64,000 bases of DNA from Cenococcum geophilum 1.58 (lineage: Eukaryota; Ascomycota; Dothideomycetes; Gloniales; Gloniaceae): NCBI GenBank assembly GCA_001692895.1, contig KV748178.1, positions 5,558,867-5,622,866 on the forward strand. The letters are read 5' to 3'. Under the pieces are notes generated by a model. That model saw nothing but the letters and a program-made list of their open reading frames with translations, was not told where the DNA came from and ran no database searches. Positions 44,875 through 56,723 of the stretch are shown piece by piece. The translations under genes and the position numbers were made by a program. Numbering within the stretch: the first letter of the stretch is position 1; the number at the start of each line of letters is the position of its first letter.

Positions 44875-47019
44875 CGCAGAGTAGAAGTCGTTAAGGTAGT
44901 CCCGTAAGGCGTTATTAATATAGCTTTAGAAGCTGCTTAGGCCGTTATATACGCTAAAGGGCATAATAGTATATTTAAATTGGCTAAAGCGTAATGCGAA
45001 TGCGGTTTTCCATTTATTACCTTTTTATATTTAAAGGCGGTTAAAGGCGGCGATAATATCGAGCTTAGTATAGATTTTGGCTTAGCTAAGCCGCTTAAAA
45101 GTCTTACGTATAAGCGGTACAGGGTATTAGTTCTTAATTATAATAGTGTTAAGTCCTCTATAGTTAACATAGAATTAAATACCTCCTCCTAGCTTCTTAG
45201 TAAGGAAGATAGGGGCGGCTATTAGGGATATACTAGTGCGAATAAACCCTTTGTTAAGGTGCTTGTTAATATACTTTTTAATAACTAAAAGTTCGTCTTT
45301 TAATATTAAATAGGGTCTCTTATAGGGTAGCGTTTTTTCTTATTTAATATTAATAGTATAGTTATTAGGTTAATATAGGGGGAGTATATCTACGCTCTTT
45401 TATAAGTATACGTTAATAAAGTTATAGTACCTTTTAGAGAGGAGCTTGCGGAGTTCCTTATTGGTAAGTCCTTTTTTAAGCTTTATAAACTTCTTAAAGT
45501 CTAAAGATAAAAGTCCGTAGAGTTCTACGGGGGCATCATTTTTTAAAAGGTTGATTATATCTATCCTATTACTATAGAGGACGTAGTCTTATTCTTTATT
45601 AAGCTTATATAGTTATAATTAAAAGGCTATAGTAACGGTTTAACCTTTCTTATATACTATATGGTAGAAGGCCGCGGCACTTATATAGTAGTAGTTGGTT
45701 ATAGGTAGGATAATAAAGGGTTCCTTAGGTTAGTATCTTAGGGAGTAGATAGAGGCGGCTAGGCTATATCCTAGGTAGGTCTCTCTACAGTATTTAGAGT
45801 TAAAGGTTACTTCTCTCTTTTTCCAGTTAATGGCGGGGTTGTGTTATTTAAGCTAGTTTATTTTAAGGATAATAGGGTAGTTAGTAAGTGGTATAATATA
45901 GGCCTAGAGTTCTTCCTGGTGCCCATTTATATCTAGGTGGAGTTATACTATATAGGTAATCTTTTATATAGTATAACTACTATTGGCGAGTTATAGGGCG
46001 CGGGCTTTAGTAAGGGGTAAGGTAGGTAGGTTATAAGTGCGCACAAATTAGGTATTTATAAATTTATTAGTAGCTCCGTAATTAATTATAGAACGGCTTT
46101 TATATTATTTTTTAGTAGTAGTTCCTATTACGGGTAAAACTATCTATTTCCGTCTATTTATCTTTACTAAGTTATTTATTAAGCAGGCTGATATATAGAT
46201 CCCCTTATTATTAGGGCGTCTTAACCTATAACTTAGGGCTAGGACTTAGCGTTTTCCGTTTCTATATCCGACTCTACCGCTATTACTATATCTTTATTTT
46301 GTACGGTAGTGGTATATAGCGATGTATTTAGTATTTAAGGTACTAGGTTAGGTATTAGGCGGCGGCTGCTAAACCTAGCTATTAGGTAGTTTAGGCTATA
46401 GCTATAATAGCCTTCTTAATAATATCTATAGTAACGCTTTAGCTTCCGGAGTAGCTCGCGTTCTTTATCTAGTAGCTTCTATAGAAAGGTTGGTATAGAA
46501 AGGTTAATATTAGGACTAGTAGTGTTGCTTAGGGTAGTAGGCGTTAGTAGTTTAGTAGGTCTGGAGGGCTTCTATAAGGACATCAGGAAATTTTTTTCGG
46601 GCTCGTTGTTGCAGTTTGCGGCAATTTGCGGCAAACTGTATGGTCGCGGCAGTCGTATATAGTCTTGTGCGGTTTGCGCATTTTGCGGCAAACTGCACAG
46701 AGCCTACGTATTTTATAGCAACTTACAGCAAACTGCATAGAGCCTGTGCATTTTATAGCAACTCGCAGCAAATGCGCAGAGCCTGTATATTTTACACGTT
46801 TTATATATTTTATATATTTTATATATTTTGCATATTTTACACATTTTATACATTTTATATTTTGCATATTTTATATTCCTATATAACTATATAAAATGTA
46901 GAGCTATTTATTAAGTAATTAAGATAAGGGGGATACCCTTTATAAAGGCTCCAAATTATTAATTGGCGGTATTCCTAACGATCTGCTGGCTGTGTACTGA
47001 TTTCCTAACTAGGCCTAGT

Positions 47020-47270
47020 GCCTGCCTGCCTGCCTGCCTGCCTGCCTACCTGTCTGTCTGTCTGTCTATACCTACCTATATCTACCTGCCTATGCCTACT
47101 GTCTATGCCTACTATCTGTGCCTACCTGTCTGTGCCTACTGTCTGTGCCTACCTGTCTGTACCTACCTATCTGTGCTACCTGTCTATGCCTACCTGTCTA
47201 TACCTATTGTCTGTGCCTACCGTCTATGCCTCCTATCTGTGCTACTGTCTATGCCTACCTGTCTATAATT
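47020..47270 (+). repeat. CCTGTCTGTGCCTA-type short tandem repeats
   Basis: It begins with (TGCC)n at 47028-47045, then (TGTC)n, then units of 12-13 bp such as CTGTGCCTACCTGT and TATGCCTACCTGT. Frames open on it (46963-47320) are low-complexity artefacts. Confidence 0.9.
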
Positions 47271-47394
47271 TAGGGGAAAGGTCGGCCCGATCAAAGGCTC
47301 CGCCTAATTTAATTAATTAATTAATTGTATTAATTCGAATCGTTCTCTACGGCCGTTTGCTGGCTGTATATTTGAACGGTGGTCGTCTGGCTCT

Positions 47395-47545
47395 AGCGAC
47401 GGTCGACGGTCGTCTGGTTCTGGCAACGGTTGACGGTCGTCTAGTTCTGGCGACGGTCGACAGTCGTCTGGTTCTGGCGACGGTTAACGGTCGTCTGGTT
47501 CTGGCGACGGTCGACGGTCGTCTGGTTCTGGCGACGGTCCTTAGC
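47395..47545 (+). repeat. 27-bp tandem repeat, about five and a half copies
   Basis: Units of GGTCGTCTGGTTCTGGCGAC plus GGTCGAC give a nine-residue periodic translation (LVLATVDGR). Copies differ at one to three positions. Confidence 0.9.
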
Positions 47546-47689
47546 TAGCTGCCGTTCTGGTGCCTCCCTAGGTAGGAAGGATGTAAGGAAGGAAGGGTAA
47601 AAAATAAGGTGGCTACCTAGGTATATAGATAAGGGGTACACTTGGCAGAGGCATGTGTAGAGGCTATCGGGAATATAGCGGGGACCCGA

Positions 47690-49015
47690 TGCAGAGCTTC
47701 GTGTAGAGCCTCTGTATGTCGCGTAAAGTCTCGTGCAGAGCCTCTGTACGTAGAGCTTCGTGTAGAGCTTCGTGCAGAGCTTCGTGTAGAGCCTCCGTAT
47801 GTAGAGCTTCGCGCAAAGCCTTGTGCAGAGCCTCTGTACGTAGAGCTTCGTGTAGAGCCTTGTGTAGAGCTTCGTGCAGAGCTTCGTGTAGAGCCTCATG
47901 CAGAGCCTTGTGTAAAGCTTCGTGTAGAGCTTTGTGTAGAGCCTCGCGCAAAGCTTCGTGCAGAGCTTTGTGTAGAGCTTCGTGTAGAGCTTCGTGCAGA
48001 GCTTCGTGTAGAGCTTCGTGCAGAGCCTCGTGTAGAGCTTCGTGCAGAGCCTCGTGTAGAGCTTCTGTGCAGAGCTTCGTATAGAGCTCGTGTAGAGCCT
48101 CGTGCAAAGCTTCTGGTAGAGCTTCGTGTAGAGCTTCGTGGCAGAGCTTCGTGTAGAGCTTCGTGCAGAGCTTCGTGTAGAGCTTCGTGTAGAGCTTCGT
48201 GTAGAGCTTCGTGTAGAGCCTCGTGTAGAGCTTCGTGCAGAGCCTCCGTACAGAGCTCTATACGGCAGAGCTTCGTATAGAGCTTCGTGCAGAGCTTCGT
48301 GCAGAGCTTCGTGTAGAGCTCATGCAGAGCCTTGTGCACAAAGCTCGTGTAGAGCTTCGTGGTAGAGGCCTCGCGCAAAGCTTCGTGCAGAGCTTTGTGT
48401 AGAGCTTCGTGTAGAGCTTCGTGTAGAGCTTTATGCAAAGCTTCGTGCAGAGCTTCGTGTAGAGCTTCGTGCAGAGCCTCGTGGTAGAGCTTCGTGTAGA
48501 GCTTTATGTAGAGCTTCGTGTAGAGCTTCGTATAGAGCTTTCGTGTAGAGCTTCGTGTAGAGCTTCGTGTAGAGCTTCGTGTAGAGCTCGTGTAGAGCTT
48601 CGTGTAAGAGCTCGTGTAGAGCTTCGTGTAGAGCTTCGTGTAGAGCTTCGTGTAGAGCTTCGTGTAGAGCTTCGTGTAGAGCTCGTGTAGAGCTTCGTGC
48701 AAAGCTTTGTGTAGAGCTTCGTGCAAAGCTTCGTGTAGAGCTTCGTGCAGAGCCTCGTGTAGAGCTTCCGTGTAAAGCTTTGTGTAGAGCTTCGTGCAGA
48801 GCCTCGTGTAGAGCTTCGTGCAGAGCCTCGTACAGAGCCTCTATACGCAGAGCTTCGTATAGAGCTTCGTGCAGAGCTTCGTGCAGAGCTTCGTGTAGAG
48901 CTTTTGTGCAGAGCCTCGTGCAGAGCTTCGTGCAGAGCTTCGTTGTAGAGCTTCGTGTAGAGCTTTGTGCAGAGCCTCGTGCAGAGCTTCGTGTAGAGCT
49001 TCGTGTAGAGCTTTA
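47690..49015 (+). repeat. 12-bp minisatellite array, about 110 copies
   Basis: Consensus GTGTAGAGCTTC, with variants GTGCAGAGCTTC and GTGTAGAGCCTC and occasional 1-bp indels that shift register. The period of four codons opens most frames (CRAS, VELR, HEAL, TKLY repeats), which is why many overlapping frames appear on both strands. AGAGCT is a palindrome within each unit. Confidence 0.95.
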
Positions 49016-50588
49016 ATAGTATTTTTGTTGCGTTTTTATTGCAGCCGAAAATTAGGGTCTACTTAAGTCGCAATTTGCGGCGATTTACATGGGTAGCCTA
49101 TGTATTTGTAGCAAATNGCCGCAAGTTGCCGCAAATCGCTAAAATCGCGACTTACGCAGGTTTTGCAGACCCCGATTTTCGCTTGCGACAACGTGCCCAA
49201 AAAAAAAATTCCTGATGGAGGTCTTTAGGTAGGGGTTTACAGTAGTAATCTAATTTAGTTATTATTTAATCTTTTATATAGCTGCTACCATATTATAAAT
49301 ATTATTATAGTTATAGCTGGCGGCTATATAACTAAGGCAATAAGTGACTTTTTTAAGGAGATCTTTTTGGTCTTTAGTATTGTCTTAGGCGAGGGCTTCG
49401 GTATATTCTTAAAATTTAATATAAAACTCGTCAAATAATTTAATAGGGCTTATCTTTAGGGCATGTAGTTTAGCTCGGTTAGTGGCTAGTAGGTTATAGT
49501 CGCGGTATATTAGGTTAAGATCATTAAGGACTTCTTAGTAGGACTGCTACTTTTAGGGGCTATTGGTCTCCTATTAGGCGAAGAGTCTGTTAAATAGTGT
49601 ACCCTTTATTTGCCTAATAATATAGCTAATTTTAGTATCTTCTGTAGGAAAAAGGTAGGCGCTTTAAGTTAGTTTCTTGCGGATTTATATCTTCTAGTGG
49701 CTATATTCTTTACGGTTTCCCTAGAAAACTAGGGGATTAGGGTAACGTGTATTAGACCCTACGGTAGCAGCTTAGGTTTAGTTATTATAGCTTTTGTTAT
49801 TACTTTAGTAGGGGTTCCCGTTAGGTAAGGCTGCTTAGCGCTAACCCTCTATTAAGTATTAAGTAGGTAAAGTTGCTAGGGGTATAGAGACTTAAGTGGC
49901 GTTATATATAGTAGAGAGGTATCTAGCGTTATTACGAATATGCTTATTAAGCTAAGATTATAGGTATTTAATTATGCCTTCTTTTTTAGTAACTATAGTA
50001 ATAAGTATAATCTTAGCCTTCTTTAACTATTAGACGTCGCGTTTAGATACGCGGAGGTTATCTTTAGTTTCTTAGCGTGTGTTATTGGCGAGCGCCTTAT
50101 AAGCTTATAGGTCTTAGATAATATCGCGATCTTAGGCAGTATGTATCTCGGCTCGTGTAAGCTTTAGGTAGTAGTTCTATAGAAGGCGGTAGTATTTATT
50201 AGGTTCTTGTGCTACTATTTTTACAAACATCTTAGTGTCTCGTATTTTAATTTTAATAAGTAGTAGCCCTTCCGCTTACTTATCCGTAGTTATATAGTTA
50301 ATAAAAGATAAAATATTATTAGTGTTTATCTCCTTAAGGGTTAAGGCTAGAGCTAATAAATCGAATTCTTCTAGGATTAATTGGCGTTGTAGGTTAAGTA
50401 TAGGTATTAGATTATTCTTTAGGTTTAATATAGTAGCTAGTAAGAAATATTATCTTACTATTATAGGTTCCTTAGAAGTATAAAGTAAGGTAACTTATAG
50501 GCACGCTGCTTCTAGCAGCGCCTATAGTATTATAGAGACGTAAAATTAGTTATAGGCTGGGTGTCGGTAGTAAAAAGGCGCAACGTAA

Positions 50589-50781
50589 TGTTATGGGATG
50601 GGGGTAGTGGCTATAAGACGTATGTATTCGAGGAGTCTACAAGACGTTACGCGATCAATCGTAAGGGTCAAGGGCGTAAGGAGGTAATATACCTACGCGT
50701 AGCTGATATAAGCTGTACGCGAGGTGTATGTAAGAGCACGGGGCTCTCCTATAGAGGCCCCTGCGGTGGGGTTCCGTAACA
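50589..50781 (-). repeat. 5' LTR of element E (193 bp)
   Basis: On the minus strand it runs TGTTACGGAACCCC .. CCCATAACA. The 72-codon frame at 50561-50779 lies within it and is not a gene. Confidence 0.9.
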
Positions 50782-52978
50782 CTACTCTATTATCTTTAAA
50801 ATAAGCTAGCTTAAATAATATAACCCTGCTATTAACTAGGAAAAGAAAAAAGTAACCTTTAACTCTAAATACTATAAAGAGACTTACCTAGGATATAGCC
50901 TAGCCGCCTTTATTTACTTATTAGGATATTAACCTAAGAAATCCCTTATTATTCTATATACGACTAACTACCACTATATAAGTGCCGCGGCCTTTTACCG
51001 TATAGCACGTAAAAAAGGCTAGACTGTTACTATAGCTTCCTAATTATAACTATATAGGCTTAATAAAGAATAGAACTACGTCCTCTATAGTAATAGAATA
51101 GACATAGTTAACCTTTTAGAAGATGACGCCCCTATAGAACTCTATAGACTTTTACCTTTAGACTTTAAGAAGTTTATAAAACTTAAAAAAGGACTTACTA
51201 ATAAAGAACTCCGTAAGCTCCTCCCTAAGAGGTACTATAACTTTATTAATATATNCTTATAAAAGGGCGTAGATATACTCCCCCTATATNNACCTAATAA
51301 CTATACNATTAATATTAAATAAGGAAAAACGNTANCTTATAAGAGACCCTACCTAATATTAAAAGANNAACTTNTAGTTATAANAAAGTATATTAANGAG
51401 CACCTTAATAAAGGGTTTATTNNTCCTAGNATATTACTAGNAGCCGCCCCTATCCTTNTNNNTAAGAAGCTANNAGNAGGTATTTAATTNTATATTAACT
51501 ATAGAGGACTTAACGCTATTATAATTAAAAACTAATACCTAGTACCGCTTATACGGGAGACCCTTAAGCGGCTTAGCTAAGCTAAAATCTATACTAAGCT
51601 TAATATTATCGCCGCCTTTAATTATTTTTAAATACGGGAAGGTAACAAATAGAAAACCGTATTTATATTACGCTTTAGCTAATTTAAATATACTATTATA
51701 CCCTTTAGCGTATATAACTGCCTAGGCACCTTCTAAAGCTATATTAATAACGCCTTACGGGACTACCTTAATAATTTCTACTCCGCGTACCTAGATAATA
51801 TACTTATTTATAGTAATAACCCTTTTAAGTATACTAAATACGTTTAAAAGGTCCTATAGCGCCTTAAGGACGCAGGACTTTATATTAATTTAAAGAAATA
51901 CAAATTCTTAGTTATAGAAGTAAAATACCTTAGACTAATTATTACTACTAAGGGTGTCTATATAGACCCTAAGAAGGTATATATAATTACTAAATAGTAA
52001 GCCCCTAACTGTATTAAGGATATATAAGCCTTCCTTAATTTTGCTAACTTTTATTAGAAATTTATATACAACTTCTTAAGCGTAGTAGCACTACTTATAG
52101 CAATAATACAAATAAAGGGCCTTTTTATAAAAGGAAGAAAAACGCACCTATGCTTTACCTAGATGCCTAAATACAAGAAGGCGTTCTAAGACCTTAAAAA
52201 TGCCTTTACTAAAGCACCTATCCTAGCCCACTTTACACTAGGATAATAACTCTATCTTAAAACCAACTCCTTAAACTACGTTAACGTAGGCATCCTCTTT
52301 TAAATAGGTAATAATGGTTTCCTTTACCTAGTTACATTCTACTTGTCTAAGCTTATACTATAAGAGTATAACTATAAGATCTATAATTATATAAGCGTTT
52401 AAAGAATTTTAACTAGAACTTTTCTTAGTAGAGCCTAATTAGCTAACTAAAGTCCTTATAGACTATTATAACCTTAAGTACTTTATAACTATAAAGTAGC
52501 TAAACTAACGCTAAGCATATTAGAACGAATTTCTCTCTAGTTTTAACTTTAAAATTATATATAGACTAGGAGTATAAGGTATTAAACCTAATAGCCTAAT
52601 ACGCCGCTTATAAGACCTTCCTTAGTCTAAAGATAACCCTTATAATTAGTTCTAATAATAAATAATTCTAAAAGTACGAAATTTAGCCCTAGGTATACTA
52701 CCTATAATAGAGCTAACTATACCTTAGCTTTATACTATAAAACTAAAGTTACCTTCTAAAATTAATAAGCTTATTACTATAGTATATTATAACGGAACCT
52801 TGTAGTAGGTACTATAATAGGCTTATTATTAGGCTAGGTGTATAGGTAATATAAATTAAAGTTAACAACATAATAATAACTAGTAGAGTAGTTGCCTAAT
52901 AGATTAACTCTAATTATATTCTAAGAATTACTATAAGGAAGGAACTATCTAGGTAGGGACTAAGGGTCCTTAAATACA
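50782..52978 (+). mobile_element. Plus-strand Ty3/Gypsy copy D, continued (protease end, RT, RNase H, start of integrase)
   Basis: It begins with the second CTACT duplication, then resumes exactly where 41796 stopped, judged against element E. RT text matches E (NYRGLN.I; LNIIAAFN), with the catalytic box changed to YLDN. It ends in scattered unresolved bases at 52979-53040, near the zinc-binding start of integrase. Many single unresolved bases lie at 51255-51490, suggesting a consensus of several copies. Confidence 0.85.
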
Positions 52979-53040
52979 NAACCGTACTNCTATAAAATCC
53001 TTCTTATANNTAANNTACGTNTTATANNNAANGTANNTAA

Positions 53041-54539
53041 GTTCCTCTTATTCCTCTTGTTTAATACGTAGCATATTATATAAACTTAGTTACTATTCCT
53101 TATTATATAGTTCTATCGGCTCCATTCTGGACTATGCCTAAATTAACTAACTAGCTTTTTCTAACCCTTCTCTAAGTAGTCATAATATTATACTTAAAGC
53201 GTCCGTAATACTATCTCCCTCCTCTTTATTTTCGTCCTTAAAGATTCCTAATATCTCTAAGTTATTTACTAAAGGTATAATATCCGTCTAATTAATTTAG
53301 TTAATATTATTGCTTATTATACCTAAAGCAATTTCTTTTTTATACGCCCAGCGTTATGCTCGCACTATTACTGCAATATTATCTCTTAGTAAGATTATAC
53401 CGTCTTTATATTCTTGCTGTTTAAAAAAGGGGTTAGTTTACGTTATGTTGGCGAACCTATCTTTATAATAACCGTCCTTTTACTTAGAGTGCACTAAAGC
53501 AAATATTTATTCGTTCTGTAACGTCCGCTCTACCTCTAATATTAAATATATACGGCCTATTACTCTTAATAGTTGTCTAGTTCCCTAATTAATTTGTCTT
53601 AGGGTCTTATATTTAATCTACTACTGCGCGGCTAGATAGTAAACTATTTTAAGCCCTTACTAAGTTAGAATATTCTTAGGACGCGGAATAAAAGGCCCTG
53701 GATGCTTATATCGCGGTATTTACTTATTTACTCCGTCTTAAGAAGGGTTATAAAAAGATTTATTTTAAGGAGTAGAAATTTATAAAATAGGGTCTATAGA
53801 AATTTAGTAATAAAAGAACGGATTCTCTTCTAGCTAAGAAGGAAATAAATCTAAGTAATTTAGCAACTGCTCTTTTTAGGTCCCCCCCCCTTAGGTAACT
53901 TATTTTTTAGTAATCCTTTTTTATTAATTCTACCTAACCTAATTTCTTCTAATACTTTTATACCTTTCTTATAGTGTTTTTTAGGTTCTTTAGTAGTTCC
54001 TAGGTAGTTTTATTATAGCCTATCCACTTTACCTTATACTATATTTTATTGTTAATGTCCTTATAGCTAACAATCTTTAAAACTTACTATTTATTCTCTT
54101 TTTATCCTCTATATGTATCTACTTTATAAACTAGTGGCTTAATATTCCCATATACTAGCTCTAGTATCGCGATATACTATATAGGGTAGATCTTTATTTT
54201 AGCTAGTAGGTTTAACTTAAACGTAACCAGTAAAATCCTTTACTTAATTTTAAAAGGTCCTAGTCTAATATAGTCTAACTTCTTACTTAGTTGTTAACTC
54301 TTAAAATTTTTATATAGTAGCTATACTTTATCTCCCTCCTTAAGATCTAGTCCCTTAAATCTCTTAGCATTATAGTACTTTTTTATTTTCTCTTATACTT
54401 TCCCTACTAATTCTATAAGGTTTATATAAAGATTTATTAATATCTTTATTCTTTCTTTAGCTATACTACTTGTTTTCTTCGCTTATTATAGTAATAACAA
54501 TATTCTTAGCTTATATCCATAATTTGCCTTAAATAGTAA
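53041..54539 (-). mobile_element. Ty3/Gypsy chromovirus C (minus strand), 3' part: integrase end and chromodomain
   Basis: On the minus strand: FKANYGYKLRILL just inside the break at 54539, then YYNAKRFKGLDLKEGDKV, KKLDYIRLGPFKIK and a chromodomain-like YKVKWIGYNKTT*ELLKNLKN (about 54060-53960). A purine run of nine G (minus strand) at 53881-53889 may be the polypurine tract. The sequence below it should include the 3' LTR, whose limits I cannot set. RIP stops throughout. The element resumes at 62325. Confidence 0.75.
54535..54539 (+). repeat. Target-site duplication AGTAA, left, of element A
   Basis: AGTAA is repeated at 62325-62329 beyond the right LTR. Confidence 0.9.
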
Positions 54540-54702
54540 TGTTGGGAATAAGACAAGTGGTCGTTACGTGTCGCCGCGGCACTAGCGTGGCGAGGAGCCT
54601 TAAGCTCCTCGCCCTCCCTTATTCATCATACAATTAAAAGAACAACAATTATCATACTATCTACGAACCGTAGCTACGTAATATCACCTTGTGTAACCAA
54701 CA
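54540..54702 (+). repeat. 5' LTR of element A (163 bp)
   Basis: Starts TGTTGGGAATAAG, ends GTAACCAACA. It contains a strong palindrome, GGCGAGGAGC-CTTAA-GCTCCTCGCC, and GTGTCGCCGCGGCAC. It differs from the partner LTR at six sites by my count, all C/T or G/A in CpA/TpG context. Confidence 0.95.
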
Positions 54703-55787
54703 CTAATTAGTAGTTAACTTCACAGTTATACTATAGAACAGCTAGGTATTACTAAGAAGAGACAAGCCACTATACCAGTGCTACTTATACTAGAAGAAGC
54801 TGTCTTTTAAGGTTAGAACTAGTCCTAAACCTTAAATAAAACTTTCCCACGAATCTAAGAATCTAAAAGGCTAGAACTGGTCCTAAGCCTTTCTAAGATT
54901 ACGGATTCTTGCGTCTATTACGCAGAACAACACGCTTTATAAGTCTTCGCGATTTAAGGCCAGAACTAGTCCTAAGCCCTATAATCGCAAATATACGTCT
55001 AAACGCGTACTAAATAATAAACGCGTACTAAACGATAATCCCTACACCAACAACACTTCCCTTCCTTTGAAAACATGGCTATTCCAAATAACTGGAGAGA
55101 CTCCCTACTACTAGGGGTAGCTATATACGCGAAACTCATCGATAAAGATTAGGACGAATTTACTATTAATATAATAACTTATACCGTAAAACAAGTTAAT
55201 AGCTTTCTCCTATATTATATTATATTCTACCAAAATAGACACTAGGCCGATTTACAGCTATAGGAGTATTTTAGGAAAGATTTTATAGGATGGACTACTG
55301 ATACCTAGGCACTTAACAACGTTAATATTGTTTAGGATTTTTAAGACTTTCTTTATAGGAACAGAGTATATATTATTAAGAACGGTAACCCAATTACTAG
55401 CAATATTTAGGCCGTTATTATTAGTATAGAAGAACTAGTATAGACGGAAGCTAAGATTATACGTTAACTACGGAAACCAAGAACCAACTAATATTCTTTA
55501 GAAGGCAACTTTAATTCGTATTAAAACCCCCAGAACGCTAATCTCCTACTTGGTCCTCCTCCTGCCTAGTAACGTCCGCAGCAATGTCCGCAGCAACCTC
55601 CGTAGCAACTATAATCTCCGCAAAAACCTCCGCTAATTCCACTAGCTATTTCAACTGCTGCACTACAAGTTATCCCAATCGCTGTACCGCCAGCTACTCC
55701 AATCGCTGCCCCCGCTACCCCACAGCAGCCGTAGCAACTATAGCAGCTACACGTCCATACACCACCTGCACCGCTAATATAATAATC

Positions 55788-55860
55788 TCCGCAAGAACCA
55801 CCGCAAGAACCTCCGCAAGAACCTCCGCAAGAACCTCCGCAAGAACCTCCGCAAGAACCT
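55788..55860 (+). repeat. 12-bp repeat coding Pro-Gln-Glu-Pro in the gag frame of A
   Basis: About six tandem units of CCGCAAGAACCT, then degenerate CCGCAGCAACCT units to about 55900. Confidence 0.85.
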
Positions 55861-56549
55861 CCGCAGCAACCTCCGCAAAAACCTCCGCAGCAACCACCAC
55901 AGATAACCTCAGGCTATCAAACACCTTAAGTGCCTCAAGCTACCATATCTTAACCCGTGCCTCAAGCTCCGTCCCACTAGCAATCTCCGCAGCAATCTCC
56001 GCAGCAATCTCCACAACAAGCTAGATCTATAAACGATATCCTAACCCACTAACAACCTTTGCAACCACCACGCAATAAGCAACCCCACCCGCTATATCAG
56101 CAATACAAACAGCAGAATACTTATAACAAGGTTAAATTGCCAGAGGTTCAGTATTAAAAGATTAAATTGCTAGAGGTTTAATATCACAAGGTTAGATTGC
56201 TAGAGGTTCAATATTACAAGGAGCTTAATTACAGCAAATACGACAGTTATAATAACGGCCAATACTGCACCAATTGCTCCTACGGATAAAGTAGGTATAG
56301 ATGAGGCCGTGGTAGCTATAATAGACGCAGAGGCTCTGGCTACCGCAGAGGAGGCTCTTATAGAGGATCCAGCAGAGGTAGATTCCGGAATGGAGCCAGA
56401 TATTAACAAGGGGGCAGTTAGAACGGCACAGTTACGCATGCAACCCATAAAAGAAGAGTTGCTAGTATTGGAACTATATTAGGACTATGTCAGGACTGGG
56501 TTATATATAAGTCTCAGGCCATATTTAACAATTTCGGTCTACCGACTCT

Positions 56550-56723
56550 TGTCAGATAATCTATATCCTCTGTGGCGTAGGACGTGCACGAGTCACGTGC
56601 ACGGGGCCCGTGCTTTATAAATATCTTCATCTAAGCCCAGGGGCCCTAGGTCAAGACACGATCAAGATCATCAATCAATCAACCCATTTCATCAATAAAT
56701 AGCTCAATATGAGTTATCTGACA
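56550..56723 (+). repeat. 5' LTR of element B (174 bp)
   Basis: Starts TGTCAGATAATC, ends GTTATCTGACA. It holds GTGCACGAGTCACGTGCAC, GCACGGGGCCCGTGC and a TATA box. About ten differences from the 3' LTR, all transitions, mostly at CpA/TpG. Confidence 0.95.
56616..56623 (+). promoter_or_regulatory. LTR promoter TATA box of element B
   Basis: TATAAATA in the 5' LTR, just after GC-rich palindromes; it is kept unchanged in the 3' LTR. Confidence 0.6.

Larger units (their letters stand above)
46581..49217. mobile_element. 2.6-kb inverted-repeat element made largely of minisatellites, inserted in gag of E
   Basis: The ends are CATCAGGAA (46581-46589) and TTCCTGATG (49209-49217), each followed inward by a run of seven to ten T or A and then CGGGC / GCCC. 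The gag flanks align with copy D only when this block is removed. The duplication is short: GA or GGA. Subterminal zones on both sides carry repeated TTTGCGGCAA-type words (46613-46640, 46674-46690; 49066-49075, 49119-49132). Inside are AT-rich decamers (46795-46875), CCTGTCTGTGCCTA-type repeats (47020-47270), a 27-bp repeat (47395-47545) and a 12-bp array of 1.3 kb. No transposase coding was found. GC-rich tracts and few RIP stops contrast with the host element. Class unknown; the short duplication and subterminal repeats recall CACTA-like or KDZ-like DNA transposons. Confidence 0.85.
41797..50781 (-). mobile_element. Ty3/Gypsy element E, complete, inserted in copy D
   Basis: 8985 bp on the minus strand, of which 2.64 kb is an inserted minisatellite element, so the retrotransposon proper is about 6.35 kb. 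Order on the minus strand: 5' LTR (50781-50589), gag (about 50340-49218 and 46580-46300), protease with DSG-like NYGATNKFINT (near 46090), RT with NYRGLNT, LDIIAAFN and the YLDD catalytic box at 44874-44863, RNase H, integrase (about 43700-42400), purine tract, 3' LTR (41989-41797). Stops at Gln and Trp codons throughout indicate RIP, so it is dead. It is the same family as copy D, in the opposite direction. Confidence 0.92.

Noticed and set aside
46963-47320. Cys/Leu/Pro-rich open frames
   Set aside because: Translation of short CTGTC/CCTA tandem repeats; no coding evidence.
47642-49016. Many overlapping open frames on both strands with CRAS, VELR or HEAL repeats
   Set aside because: They are products of a 12-bp tandem array; a period of four codons keeps several frames open at once.
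55584-56024. Ser/Thr/Ala-rich frame of 146 codons
   Set aside because: Off-frame reading of the Pro/Gln-rich gag repeat zone of element A.
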